11,573 bases of DNA from an uncultured Saprospiraceae bacterium (GTDB lineage Bacteria > Bacteroidota > Bacteroidia > Chitinophagales > Saprospiraceae), in assembly GCA_937959375.1 (NCBI GenBank), contig CALGLS010000135.1, positions 1 to 11,573 of the forward strand, in the 5' to 3' direction. The notes beneath the pieces were generated by a model. It worked only from the letters and a program-made list of their open reading frames with translations, was not told the DNA's origin and did not search any database. This document shows positions 1 through 7,638 of the stretch, piece by piece (position 1 is the stretch's first letter; each line of letters starts with the position of its first letter). Position numbers and translations under genes: made by a program.

Positions 1-546
1 ATTCCTCAAACGATAAAAGAAGGTGTTAGAGAAGGTGGTTTGTTTCTTCCAGTCCAAAAAGATAAACTAACCAAAAAGGTACAAGTCATTTTATTGATCG
101 ACAATGGAGGTTGGTCCATGACACCTTTCATCAAAAATGTAACGCATTTGTTTTCAAAAATGAAACGACGATTTGCGCATGACCTTAAAACCTATTACTA
201 CCACAATACTATTTATGGTGGTGCTTACTCTGACTTAAAACGAAGTAAATTTGAAAGTCTAGACAAGATTCTAAAGCATCATAAAAACTATAGTCTCTTT
301 ATCATTGGTGATGCTGATATGGCACCTTACGAATTGAGTCAGGAGAGTATACAAAATTGGAAGCAATTAGAAAAACACTTCCCTAGATCCGTTTGGTTAA
401 ATCCACTAGACGAGCGATTCTGGACAGGATCTTATACCATTGATATTTTACGAAATGTTATTCCCATGTTTCCCCTTTCTCCCCATGGCATCGAAAAGGC
501 GGTGGAGATGATGAATAAGAAACGAGGGTTTAGGAAGGGGAATTAG
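1..546 (+). CDS. CoxE-like VWA-domain protein, C-terminal part
   Basis: The reading frame is open from base 1, so the gene begins outside the window and only its last 181 codons are visible. The visible part is a von Willebrand factor A-type domain of the CoxE-like kind (COG3552-like). A hydrophobic strand leads into DNGGWSM (visible residues 34-40), the place of the metal-binding MIDAS motif. It is followed by a DLKTYYYHNTIYGG segment, the strand-loop GDADMAPYEL (103-112), and a tail with SVWLNPLDERFW and a PMFPLSPHGIE stretch, all in family order. The first MIDAS motif is not the canonical DxSxS: only the Asp and a later Ser remain, so metal binding is uncertain. Family members often act beside a MoxR-type AAA ATPase in assembling metalloenzymes or other complexes; that partner, if present, would lie off the left edge. 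A TTG at base 40 could be read as a start but is internal. The family call is fairly sure, the cellular role unknown. Confidence 0.8.
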   Translation: MPQTIKEGVREGGLFLPVQKDKLTKKVQVILLIDNGGWSMTPFIKNVTHLFSKMKRRFAHDLKTYYYHNTIYGGAYSDLKRSKFESLDKILKHHKNYSLFIIGDADMAPYELSQESIQNWKQLEKHFPRSVWLNPLDERFWTGSYTIDILRNVIPMFPLSPHGIEKAVEMMNKKRGFRKGN

Positions 547-550
547 ATTG

Positions 551-622
551 AAAGTTAAAACCAAAGCTAGAGTTAGAATTCACTTTGATTGTAACTCTAA
601 CTTTGATTTTGATTTTAACTTT
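551..622. terminator. Hexamer-periodic imperfect hairpin between convergent genes
   Basis: The left arm (551-575) pairs with the right arm (592-622) as an imperfect hairpin with one bulge of about six bases. The outer 10 bases, AAAGTTAAAA and TTTTAACTTT, pair perfectly, as does the inner AGAGTTA/TAACTCT. The right arm is built of 6-base units: AACTCT, AACTTT, GATTTT, GATTTT, AACTTT. It lies between the convergent VWA and beta-lactamase genes and overlaps the beta-lactamase stop codon. A role as a bidirectional terminator is inferred from this position; there is no separate U-tract. Confidence 0.45.
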
Positions 623-2108
623 AACGCACCATCACTCGCTTCACCTCGTCCCCCAAATGTAGAAAGTAGACACCAGTTCCTAATTCTTTCAAATTCAAGC
701 TTGTCGTTTTTTGCGCTAAGCTAAACGTACGAATACTTCGACCATTTATATCAGTAAGCTTAGCTATAAGAGGAAAATGCTGACTTGCATTTGCAGTGTA
801 TTTTATCGTCAACATATCATCAACTGGATTTGGGAATAAGTTAACTTGATGCTCAGCAATAAGATCGGAAGTCGATGTAGTGGGAACATAACTTTCGCAA
901 GCATCTAATAGCACTAGAAAAACATCAAAGAAATCAACTACTGCAGGTAGCCCTGGCGAATTGATTCTATTGTCATTTTGTTGCACCGCAATGGAAACAC
1001 CCTTTTCTGGGAAATATAGCGCAACAGATTTGTATATCAAATTACCAGTATGTCCCCAGTTCTCTGGGTTCCCCGGAAGATTAATAAAAGAAAGCGCCCC
1101 TAGTCCATATTCAATTCCAAATAATGGGTTTTGACTATAGTCTGTTTGCAATTCTTCCAAAGAAGCGGGCTGCAAAAGATCACCTCCATATAATGCATTA
1201 CTAAAAAGAACCAAATCTTCTGGTGTACTGATCAAGCAACCAGCACTACTCGCCATACTGAAAAAACCATCCATCGAGATACCTGTACCTTGTAAATCAT
1301 CAACACCTGGAAGTGCATCCCACTCTAGCCATGCATGCGAGAACGGCTGTGGCTCTGGTGACTCCCAAGGATATGTAAATGTTGAAGTCAAATTTAAAGG
1401 ATTAATTATTCGATCGCGAACAACATCATACCAAACTTGTCCCGTTATGTTTTCAATAATTTTTCCGGCCAATAAATAATTGGTATTCGAATAAGACCAG
1501 TTTTGACCAGGTGGAAAATTGGTTTCTAAAACATAATTATTAAGTAAGCTATCTTCTACCCAAATACTATCCGGATTGTTCACCCATTCAAGTACTGTTG
1601 CAGGATTTTCATTGAGGTAATCATTGATACCACTTCGATGACTGAGCAATTGTCGAATCGTTACATTATTAGGAACGTTTTCATACCCAGTGATATACTG
1701 GCCTATGGTGTCATCTAAAGTCAACAAACCATCTTCCATCAATAACAATATAGTGGCAGACACAAAAGTCTTGCTAATACTCCCCATTCCCATAAGATGA
1801 TCTGTGGAAAGTGAAACTACCAATGGCTCTTCTGCAGCCATCCCCTCAGCACGCTTCCATACCGTACCATCTTCCAAAATCATTGCTGCATTGAATCCTG
1901 TAAGGGTCGACATATTGGTGATGCTATCAAAAGCAGCATCTAACACCTCAGTCAATGAACCAGTGAATACAGCATTAGTGGGGTTTACCCAAGTATCAGA
2001 TATTCGTTCACTAAGAGCTTCAGGAGAGTTATTTAAAATAGTAGACTGTGTAAATCCTAAGTTGAGATTTAAAAGAAAGATAAATGTGAAGAGTAGTAAT
2101 CTTTTCAT
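621..2108 (-). CDS. Secreted serine beta-lactamase/PBP-like hydrolase with T9SS sorting domain
   Basis: This 495-residue protein belongs to the beta-lactamase class C / penicillin-binding-protein-like serine hydrolase family (Pfam Beta-lactamase). A Sec signal peptide covers residues 1 to about 20, with a Lys-Arg n-region and a Leu/Phe-rich core. The catalytic domain spans about 50-400. It has the nucleophile motif SISK (Ser110, Lys113), YSN (206-208) as the second motif, and HTG (353-355) in place of KTG, as in many esterase or peptidase relatives. The C-terminus (about 423-495) is a T9SS type A sorting domain: it begins LFPNP, contains DINGRSIRTF, and ends GTGVYFLHL...VKRVMVR. The protein is therefore predicted to cross the outer membrane by T9SS and be surface-bound or released. 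The substrate is unknown: peptidoglycan peptide, D-amino-acid peptide or ester are all possible, and true beta-lactam resistance should not be assumed. The start is preceded by an A-rich leader and by no Shine-Dalgarno motif. It converges with the VWA gene. Confidence 0.92.
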   Translation of the reverse strand: MKRLLLFTFIFLLNLNLGFTQSTILNNSPEALSERISDTWVNPTNAVFTGSLTEVLDAAFDSITNMSTLTGFNAAMILEDGTVWKRAEGMAAEEPLVVSLSTDHLMGMGSISKTFVSATILLLMEDGLLTLDDTIGQYITGYENVPNNVTIRQLLSHRSGINDYLNENPATVLEWVNNPDSIWVEDSLLNNYVLETNFPPGQNWSYSNTNYLLAGKIIENITGQVWYDVVRDRIINPLNLTSTFTYPWESPEPQPFSHAWLEWDALPGVDDLQGTGISMDGFFSMASSAGCLISTPEDLVLFSNALYGGDLLQPASLEELQTDYSQNPLFGIEYGLGALSFINLPGNPENWGHTGNLIYKSVALYFPEKGVSIAVQQNDNRINSPGLPAVVDFFDVFLVLLDACESYVPTTSTSDLIAEHQVNLFPNPVDDMLTIKYTANASQHFPLIAKLTDINGRSIRTFSLAQKTTSLNLKELGTGVYFLHLGDEVKRVMVR

Positions 2109-2244
2109 GGTTTTGGTTTTTTAGTTTTAAGAAGTTGTTCTAGTGTGCTGTTATTTGGACTGGAAAAGCGAACGAGTTTAATAACACTCTACCTGCTTTC
2201 CTCAAATATGAACGTCAATAGCTAATCGAGTTTTTCATTTTTTA

Positions 2245-2400
2245 GCATATACCAGCCTGGATGGTTCGGCGAAGTACCAGCGTAGTGCCGTCTACCAAAA
2301 ATCTACTTTAATTCTGTAAGGGTCAAATTCACAAAGCAATTTTCGACGAACAGGCTTTTACGCCAGTCGTAGGATGCCTCAATGCTGGGAATTTGGGATC
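2245..2400 (-). repeat. Possible interspersed intergenic repeat or gene relict
   Basis: The segment is compositionally unlike the AT-rich bases on either side. Read on the minus strand, it contains short stop-bounded stretches that look protein-like but have no start. One runs through DGTTLVLRRTIQAGIC just before a stop at about 2244, and an upstream stretch in another phase reads FPALRHPTTGVKACSSKIAL. It also contains small palindromes (CCAGCCTGG at 2252-2260, TTCGGCGAA at 2265-2273). This would fit a conserved intergenic repeat or an eroded gene. Only one copy is visible here, so the repeat nature is an inference. Confidence 0.3.
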
Positions 2401-2429
2401 AAGACAGCACTAAGTACTTGAATTAAATT

Positions 2430-2452
2430 GGTTTTATAAATTCTTTAAAACC
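2430..2452 (-). terminator. Weak hairpin after the patatin gene
   Basis: GGTTTTA (2430-2436) and TAAAACC (2446-2452) form a 7-bp stem with a 9-base loop, 15 bases past the patatin stop codon on the minus strand. The stem is AT-rich and the following bases (AATTTAATT) are not a proper U-tract, so termination here is only possible. Confidence 0.3.
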
Positions 2453-2466
2453 TTTATTCGTATTTC

Positions 2467-5013
2467 TTACATCGTATAATTATCCTCACCTCCCACTACT
2501 ATTTTACCTCCTTCACGTAGCATCTTATCATACTCTGGATCAGTTGGCCCTGAAGATGAAGATGCTTCAGATACATCCGCTGCTTCATCATACTCTTCTA
2601 ACACAGCTTCCTCCACCTTAGCTTGAGCCATTGGAGGCCCCATCATAACTTTCTCAGGAGATTGGCTAGCTGACTCTTTTACTGGTTCTTCAGGTTTCAA
2701 ATTGAATAAATCAGCACCATCATCAAAGTGTCGAATCAAATCCTGTAAACTAAAATCTGGTGCTGCTTTTTTATCTCTAAAATAGTTCATCAATTCATCT
2801 GTTCCGAGTACATCGGCGCCAACAAACTGTCCTAAACGATAATAAGATTCCCATTGTACTTCATCAAAAAATTGATCGGATGTAGGCTCATGTGGAAAAG
2901 CAGGATGGTACACTTTGTATTTATACGTTTGATAATCGAGACTGTCTCTGTCTCTTAATTCTAGTTTTCGCTCAGGAGCTAAGACAGAAGATTTGACGTA
3001 TACAAAGGTGCTGACTTTCAAAAAGTTTTTAGCTTTTTCGTCAATCACTTCAATGACCTTTCGCAATACGCGTTGCTCCTCATTTCGATCATCTAGCTTG
3101 TGTTCCAATTTAAATTCTAAACTTGATTTGATTTGGTTAAAAACACGAATCAACTCTTTAAAAACATTTTGAAGATTTTGGTTTAGCTCAAACTGTTGGT
3201 AGATCGCTTCCAATGCTTTTGGGTCTTTTATTTGTTCCAACACATTGCCAATATAATTTGACAAATCAAGGGTATCTAATGCATAGCGAAATTGCAAACG
3301 TTCTTCTTTATTCAAAATCGCTAATACATCTTTTATACTTTTATAGTTCACCAAAACCTCTAGAGCTCTTCCATCTTTTCCAAGGATTGGCTTACCTTCT
3401 TCATCTTCTGGCACCACCTCTTCCCACAGTTGGTATACACCTCCGACTGCAAAACGTTTTTCAGAATATCCGTGCGATGGTTTTGGTCGAATAATATCTT
3501 CTGGACTTGACCCTTTTGGGAAACTAATTTCTAATCCCAACTCATTACGCGCACGAATTGCTAGGTTTTCTAAATCTTCAAAAGTATAGTTTGGATCAGC
3601 TCCTGCATCTACTGAAATAATGAGTCGACATTTACGACGTAACAATTCATATACGCCAAGATTTTCAATGTGCCCTCCATCAGAGATATTGAGCATTCGG
3701 TTGTTGGTACCTATTTTTGAGAACAACTCATAAAAGAAGTACGTGGGCCACCAAACGATATTTGATTTATTAATTTTTGTTGGATTAAAAATCCAAAAAC
3801 CGAGTCGTGCATTAAACAAGGTCATAAAGACACTCAGTAATTTATTAGAGTAATTCCCCATTCCTGGATTGACTGCCGCTGCTGAAATAGTAGTGGAAGC
3901 AGGTAAAGTCAAATCGCGATAATCAGGTGCTCTTTCGGTTGAAACATAACCTGTTAATTTTGCGCCACAGTACAGCGGCGAAAGCAAATAATAATCCGAT
4001 GCTTTTGCTCCTTTAAATTTCGGATCGGAGGTCGATTGCAGATTCAAACAGGTATTAATCAATGGATAAGGAGCAAGGTAATCTCCGGGATCTGTACTCT
4101 CCGTTCGGAATAGGTTTTTTATTTTGACATTTTTAAATTTACCTGCTAAATTTAGAAATGCATCCGCTAATTGATTTCTATAAAATCGATGAAAACTTAA
4201 TGAATTGGGATTGGCATAAAAGCCAACGAGGATGAGCATTCCTATAAAAATAAAGTAATACCAGATGCTACTGTAATTGTGTTTACTAACCGACCTTATA
4301 CTCGTTACTACATAAACTAGGAGCCAGAGTAATCCAAACCCAGCAAGTATGGTTTCTATATTATTAAACTTTCTGGAAACACCAACATTGTAACGCAAAA
4401 TCAAATTAGAGATCAGGTGCAAAACGAAGATGGCGCCGAAAATATACAAGCCATATTCCAGTAAACCTAATGCGTCTAAGGAACTCTGAAAGGCATCTAG
4501 TCTATTCAGGTTTATCAATTTTCCTATAGCTACATACAAAACATAAACCGTTAGGAAAACAATAACTGGAGCAATCCAACTCATCACCAAACTCACCAAA
4601 AAACCAACGGTCAAAACCAATGTACTCCAGCTCTTCCACCATCCTTGTCCTGGAATCATATACGCACCTCGAGAGCGCATGTATTCGATATGTTTTTTAG
4701 CAAACAGTGCATTGTAATTTTTTTCATTTTTCAAAGTTGCTTGAATGTAGGCACCGGTATATCCACCACCTGAAACGGTAGATAAGTAATCTGCTTTTCT
4801 AAGTATACCAAATTTATTGAGTGTCTTGAGGAAACCAAGGTTGATGGTAGCAGAACGGATACCGCCGCCGGAAAGGGCTATACCGAATTTCGTTTTTCGT
4901 AATTCTTCCAAATCAGATTTTTTGCCTGTCATTTTTTCACGACGTTCTAGCAGCTTCTCATCTTCTCTACGAATGACTTCATCGTACTTCAGTACTTCAA
5001 ATTTCTTAGACAT
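2467..5013 (-). CDS. Patatin-like phospholipase with internal membrane region
   Basis: The product is an 848-residue patatin-family lipid acyl hydrolase. The oxyanion-hole motif GGGIR is at 49-53 within GIALSGGGIRSATINLGFLK. The nucleophile is Ser81 in STVSGGGYTGAY; the usual GxSxG appears as TVSGG, with Thr in place of the first Gly. The catalytic Asp is Asp445 in ISDGGHIENLGVYELLRR, followed by LIISVDAGAD. Between the Ser and Asp halves lie about four hydrophobic segments (roughly 131-168, which may cross twice, 181-206, 219-240 and 249-266). The patatin fold is therefore split by a membrane region and the enzyme is probably bound to the inner membrane. The later part (about 500-770) is charged and helical with no domain I recognise. 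The last 75 residues are acidic, Ser/Pro-rich and probably disordered. There is no signal peptide. An 86-base gap separates it from the upstream STM3941-like gene on the same strand. Substrate unknown; phospholipid is likely from the family. Confidence 0.9.
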   Translation of the reverse strand: MSKKFEVLKYDEVIRREDEKLLERREKMTGKKSDLEELRKTKFGIALSGGGIRSATINLGFLKTLNKFGILRKADYLSTVSGGGYTGAYIQATLKNEKNYNALFAKKHIEYMRSRGAYMIPGQGWWKSWSTLVLTVGFLVSLVMSWIAPVIVFLTVYVLYVAIGKLINLNRLDAFQSSLDALGLLEYGLYIFGAIFVLHLISNLILRYNVGVSRKFNNIETILAGFGLLWLLVYVVTSIRSVSKHNYSSIWYYFIFIGMLILVGFYANPNSLSFHRFYRNQLADAFLNLAGKFKNVKIKNLFRTESTDPGDYLAPYPLINTCLNLQSTSDPKFKGAKASDYYLLSPLYCGAKLTGYVSTERAPDYRDLTLPASTTISAAAVNPGMGNYSNKLLSVFMTLFNARLGFWIFNPTKINKSNIVWWPTYFFYELFSKIGTNNRMLNISDGGHIENLGVYELLRRKCRLIISVDAGADPNYTFEDLENLAIRARNELGLEISFPKGSSPEDIIRPKPSHGYSEKRFAVGGVYQLWEEVVPEDEEGKPILGKDGRALEVLVNYKSIKDVLAILNKEERLQFRYALDTLDLSNYIGNVLEQIKDPKALEAIYQQFELNQNLQNVFKELIRVFNQIKSSLEFKLEHKLDDRNEEQRVLRKVIEVIDEKAKNFLKVSTFVYVKSSVLAPERKLELRDRDSLDYQTYKYKVYHPAFPHEPTSDQFFDEVQWESYYRLGQFVGADVLGTDELMNYFRDKKAAPDFSLQDLIRHFDDGADLFNLKPEEPVKESASQSPEKVMMGPPMAQAKVEEAVLEEYDEAADVSEASSSSGPTDPEYDKMLREGGKIVVGGEDNYTM

Positions 5014-5099
5014 ATCTAACTGTTTTATTTGATTCCTGATGTAATATAGTGAAAACTTGTAATATTGAGTGGAGAAATGGAGGAAAAGGATGTGGGAAA

Positions 5100-5657
5100 T
5101 TACTTCGAATTGATAGGAACTATTTTAGCAAAATGACCATTTGGCAAATCATTTAGTAATTCTTTTCTCTGGGCAGAATCAGATATTGCCATTGTAGCTA
5201 TAAATTCAGTCAATAACTTTTCATCAATTTTTAGTTGGCCTAAATGCAAATTCACTTTCTGAGCTCCAATTGCCTTATTTAGCCAAGTTGCCCATTTATA
5301 CTGTTTTACCTTTACTTCAAAAGACTCATCAAGCTCCAATGAAATAAACTTTTGGCCATTAAGGCTAATTAAATAAGCCCCTTCGATTTGATCCCAAGGA
5401 ATTACTCTTCGCTTAGTTGATCTATCCCAAAGACCGCTCTCATTGATAACAATTTGTGGCTTCTTGTCTAAAAGTTGTACGATACCAATCAGGATTCCCA
5501 GACCAAAGAAAAGGGTAGAGACCCATCCCATCATATAGTTAGTAGACCAAAAAGGCTCACGTGAAATTATAAAAATTCCAATCACAACAAAAGGAAGACA
5601 AAGCAACATTAGGGTGATTGCTTTCCAAGGAGATTTATAGAGTCGAATTTCGTCCAT
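5100..5657 (-). CDS. Small membrane protein, STM3941-like
   Basis: The product has 185 residues and two predicted membrane helices near the N-terminus (about 14-32 and 44-63), followed by a soluble domain of about 120 residues. After the helices comes the pattern PQIVINESGLWDRST...VIPWDQIEGAYL (67-95), then strands with KFISLEL and a final LKIDEKLLTEFI. This matches, from memory, the layout of the STM3941 family of uncharacterised PH-like membrane proteins. Function is unknown. It starts 37 bases after the alanine dehydrogenase stop codon on the same strand, so the two are probably cotranscribed. I infer no functional link from this. The gene is complete. Confidence 0.75.
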   Translation of the reverse strand: MDEIRLYKSPWKAITLMLLCLPFVVIGIFIISREPFWSTNYMMGWVSTLFFGLGILIGIVQLLDKKPQIVINESGLWDRSTKRRVIPWDQIEGAYLISLNGQKFISLELDESFEVKVKQYKWATWLNKAIGAQKVNLHLGQLKIDEKLLTEFIATMAISDSAQRKELLNDLPNGHFAKIVPINSK

Positions 5658-5694
5658 TTAGAAATAGACTTGAGGTAAAAAATTTGATACGCTT

Positions 5695-6924
5695 TTACAA
5701 ACTAGAAGTCAACAACAAATTCAAATCCGTCGACTTAATTTGAAAACGTTCGCCCAAGTATTCGTTGGTCAAACAACCTTTATAGGTGTATACTCCGTGA
5801 CGCACTCCGTGGTCATGAGCAATCAAATTTTCAATACTACCAGAGCTACCTGCTTTAAGCAAAATAGGAATAATAATATTGCTCACTGCAATGGAAGCTG
5901 TACGAGCAACGCGCGATGCAATGTTCGGAACACAATAATGAATAACATCGTGCTTCGTAAATGTTGGTCGATCATGTGAGGTCACTTCAGAAGTTGCAAA
6001 ACAACCACCTTGGTCAATACTCACATCAATAATTACAGAGCCTGATTTCATTTTCGAAACAATATCTTCACTTACAACAATAGGAGCACGACCTGTTTTC
6101 GAATGCATTGCACCGATCACAACGTCAGCAGAAATAACTTCTTTTTCTAACTGATATGGATTTAAGGAAGAAGTATTCAGTTGGCGTCCCACCATACTTT
6201 GCAGGCGCATCAGTTTATAAATATTGTTATCAAAAACACGAATATCTGCTCCTAATCCTAGCGCCGATCTACAAGCAAATTCTGCAACTACTCCAGCACC
6301 AAGAATCACAATTTTAGCAGAAGGAACACCGGAGATACCTCCCAGCAAAACACCTTTACCACCATTGGTATTGGTGAGTAATTCTGCCGCAGTTAGTACT
6401 GCACTCAAGCCAGCCATCTCGCTCATGATACGAACTGCAGGAAATGAATCAACTTCATCCTTGATGTATTCCATCGCAAGTGCAATCACTCGTTTTTGCT
6501 TCAAGCGATAAATAAAATCGTCGGTAATTATTGGTAAATGAAGGGGCGAAAAAAGCACCTGATTGGGACGCATCAAATCAATTTCTTTGAGCGTGGGAGG
6601 AGCAACTTTTATGAGAATATCTGATTTAAAAACTTGTTCAGGACTGTAAGCAATATCAGCACCAGCTTCAGAGTAATCGTGGTCCGAATAGTTTGCCTTA
6701 TCACCAGCGCCTGTTTCCAAAACAACTCGGTGACCATGACCAACCAAACTAGCAACGGCAGAAGGGACAAGCGCTACTCGATGTTCTTGTAGAGTTGACT
6801 CTTTGGGAATACCAATAAACAAGGCATTCGATTTTCGCTGCAATTGCAGCATCTCCGATTGTGTCTTGTAAATTCCTTCTGTAAATACTTTCGGTATGGG
6901 AATACGCTTCTGCTTTTCACTCAT
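5695..6924 (-). CDS. ald: Alanine dehydrogenase
   Basis: The 409-residue product belongs to the alanine dehydrogenase / pyridine nucleotide transhydrogenase alpha family and should catalyse NAD-dependent interconversion of L-alanine with pyruvate and ammonia in the cytoplasm. The N-terminal catalytic domain begins IGIPKES and has Arg49 (HRVAL), Lys106 (LIKVAPP) and His129 (PLHLP), matching Arg15, Lys75 and His96 of the Bacillus enzyme. The Rossmann domain has ILGAGVVAE (207-215) followed by the acidic Asp232 expected to hold the NAD ribose. DVSIDQGG gives the catalytic Asp304. PNIASRVARTAS (333-344) closes the active site. Compared with the roughly 370-residue Bacillus enzyme there are about 35 extra residues before IGIPKE; this appears common in Bacteroidota homologues. 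The next Met is at residue 24, so a shorter start is possible but less likely. Its upstream neighbour on the same strand is tsaE, 152 bases away. Confidence 0.9.
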   Translation of the reverse strand: MSEKQKRIPIPKVFTEGIYKTQSEMLQLQRKSNALFIGIPKESTLQEHRVALVPSAVASLVGHGHRVVLETGAGDKANYSDHDYSEAGADIAYSPEQVFKSDILIKVAPPTLKEIDLMRPNQVLFSPLHLPIITDDFIYRLKQKRVIALAMEYIKDEVDSFPAVRIMSEMAGLSAVLTAAELLTNTNGGKGVLLGGISGVPSAKIVILGAGVVAEFACRSALGLGADIRVFDNNIYKLMRLQSMVGRQLNTSSLNPYQLEKEVISADVVIGAMHSKTGRAPIVVSEDIVSKMKSGSVIIDVSIDQGGCFATSEVTSHDRPTFTKHDVIHYCVPNIASRVARTASIAVSNIIIPILLKAGSSGSIENLIAHDHGVRHGVYTYKGCLTNEYLGERFQIKSTDLNLLLTSSL

Positions 6925-7076
6925 GCTTATTGTTGACTTCGCAGCTGGTTTTAGTAGAAACGGTTAGAAAGGAAAAGCCATTTGGACCTCGTCTTAGTTA
7001 TCGTTTCTTGCCATTATTGATGATTGCTGCTATGAAATGGCATTTTTAGAACTCATCCAGTAATAGATTCGAGTTC

Positions 7077-7505
7077 CTACAAAAATATAACTTTTCGACT
7101 TGAATTATCAAGTATTTCGATATTAATTTTAACGACATTATGGGGTGCTAATGTTTCAATTAGCTCTGGCCATTCTATCAAACAAAGGTGATTATCGTAT
7201 AAAATATCTTCAATTCCGATATCCATAGCCTCCTGTAAGTGCTCCAATCGATACAAATCGAGATGATAGATTAGGGCTAAATCACCTGTTTTGCTGCTGT
7301 TGTACTCATATTCGTTGATCAAAGAGTAGGTTGGGCTGGTCACGTTATCTTCAACTCCCAGAAGGGCGCAAAGTGCTTTGGTGAAGGTCGTTTTACCTGC
7401 ACCAATCTCGCCATAAAGAAAGAATTTCTTTCGTTCACCTGCATATTCGAGCAGCGACTCAGCTACTTGCGTCATTTCTTGAGGTGATTTTACTGTAATT
7501 TCCAT
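7077..7505 (-). CDS. tsaE: tRNA t6A biosynthesis ATPase TsaE
   Basis: This 142-residue protein is TsaE (YjeE), the small ATPase that works with TsaD and TsaB to make N6-threonylcarbamoyladenosine at position 37 of ANN-reading tRNAs in the cytoplasm. The Walker A loop is GEIGAGKTT (32-40). The characteristic switch segment TSPTYSLINEY (56-66) follows, then HLDLYRLE (81-88) and the Walker B-like strand LCLIEWPE (107-114), all in family order. The length is typical for the family. The start ATG follows an A/T-rich leader without a Shine-Dalgarno motif. It is transcribed away from gyrB and toward ald. From memory, a tsaE-ald neighbourhood recurs in Bacteroidota, though the two enzymes have no known joint function. 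Confidence 0.95.
   Translation of the reverse strand: MEITVKSPQEMTQVAESLLEYAGERKKFFLYGEIGAGKTTFTKALCALLGVEDNVTSPTYSLINEYEYNSSKTGDLALIYHLDLYRLEHLQEAMDIGIEDILYDNHLCLIEWPELIETLAPHNVVKINIEILDNSSRKVIFL
7080..7112 (-). promoter_or_regulatory. Candidate promoter for ald inside the end of tsaE
   Basis: On the minus strand TATTTTTG (7087-7080) exactly fits the Bacteroidota -7 consensus TAnnTTTG. CTTG (7112-7109), close to the -33 TTTG, lies 21 bases upstream. It would start ald transcription about 150 bases before its ATG. Such AT-rich motifs are expected by chance several times in a window this size, so this is only a candidate. Confidence 0.3.
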
Positions 7506-7552
7506 GTAAGATTTACGCTGTTTTGTATGTGAAAAAGTGAGAAAAACAGATG

Positions 7553-7638
7553 TCCGAAGTCCGAAGACGGAAGCTCCCCCCTTACGCCGACCTACGATCG
7601 TAGAAAACTTCGGTCTTCGGACTTCCGTCTCCGGTCTT
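7553..7638. repeat. Heptamer-unit inverted repeat (copy 1)
   Basis: The left arm consists of three 7-base units (TCCGAAG, TCCGAAG, ACGGAAG; 7553-7573). The right arm has four (CTTCGGT, CTTCGGA, CTTCCGT, CTCCGGT; 7608-7635). Bases 7556-7573 pair with 7608-7625 over 18 bp with one mismatch. The 34-base loop contains the perfect palindrome CTACGATCGTAG (7592-7603), which can form its own stem. Related units occur at 9848-9875 and 10176-10196. The hairpin lacks a U-tract, so it is not a standard terminator. Confidence 0.8.

Larger units (their letters stand above)
2109..2466. other. 358-base spacer between two minus-strand genes
   Basis: This stretch separates the patatin gene from the beta-lactamase gene downstream of it, so the latter probably has its own promoter. 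I found no exact TAnnTTTG box on the minus strand here. It holds a weak AT-rich hairpin just after the patatin stop and, at 2245-2400, a segment visibly richer in G and C than its flanks. I see no tRNA or credible gene. Confidence 0.7.

Noticed and set aside
2245..2400. Riboswitch or tRNA-like RNA in the GC-richer spacer
   Set aside because: I could not match any known riboswitch core or a cloverleaf, and the position suits neither flanking gene well.
2467..5013. Anti-phage (CBASS-like) effector operon around the patatin
   Set aside because: No nucleotidyltransferase, E1/E2/JAB-like or sensor gene lies next to it; the neighbours are ordinary housekeeping or envelope genes.
6977..7041. GCCATTT/AAATGGC hairpin between tsaE and ald as a terminator or attenuator
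   Set aside because: A 7-bp stem with a loop of about 50 bases and no good U-tract is within what chance gives.
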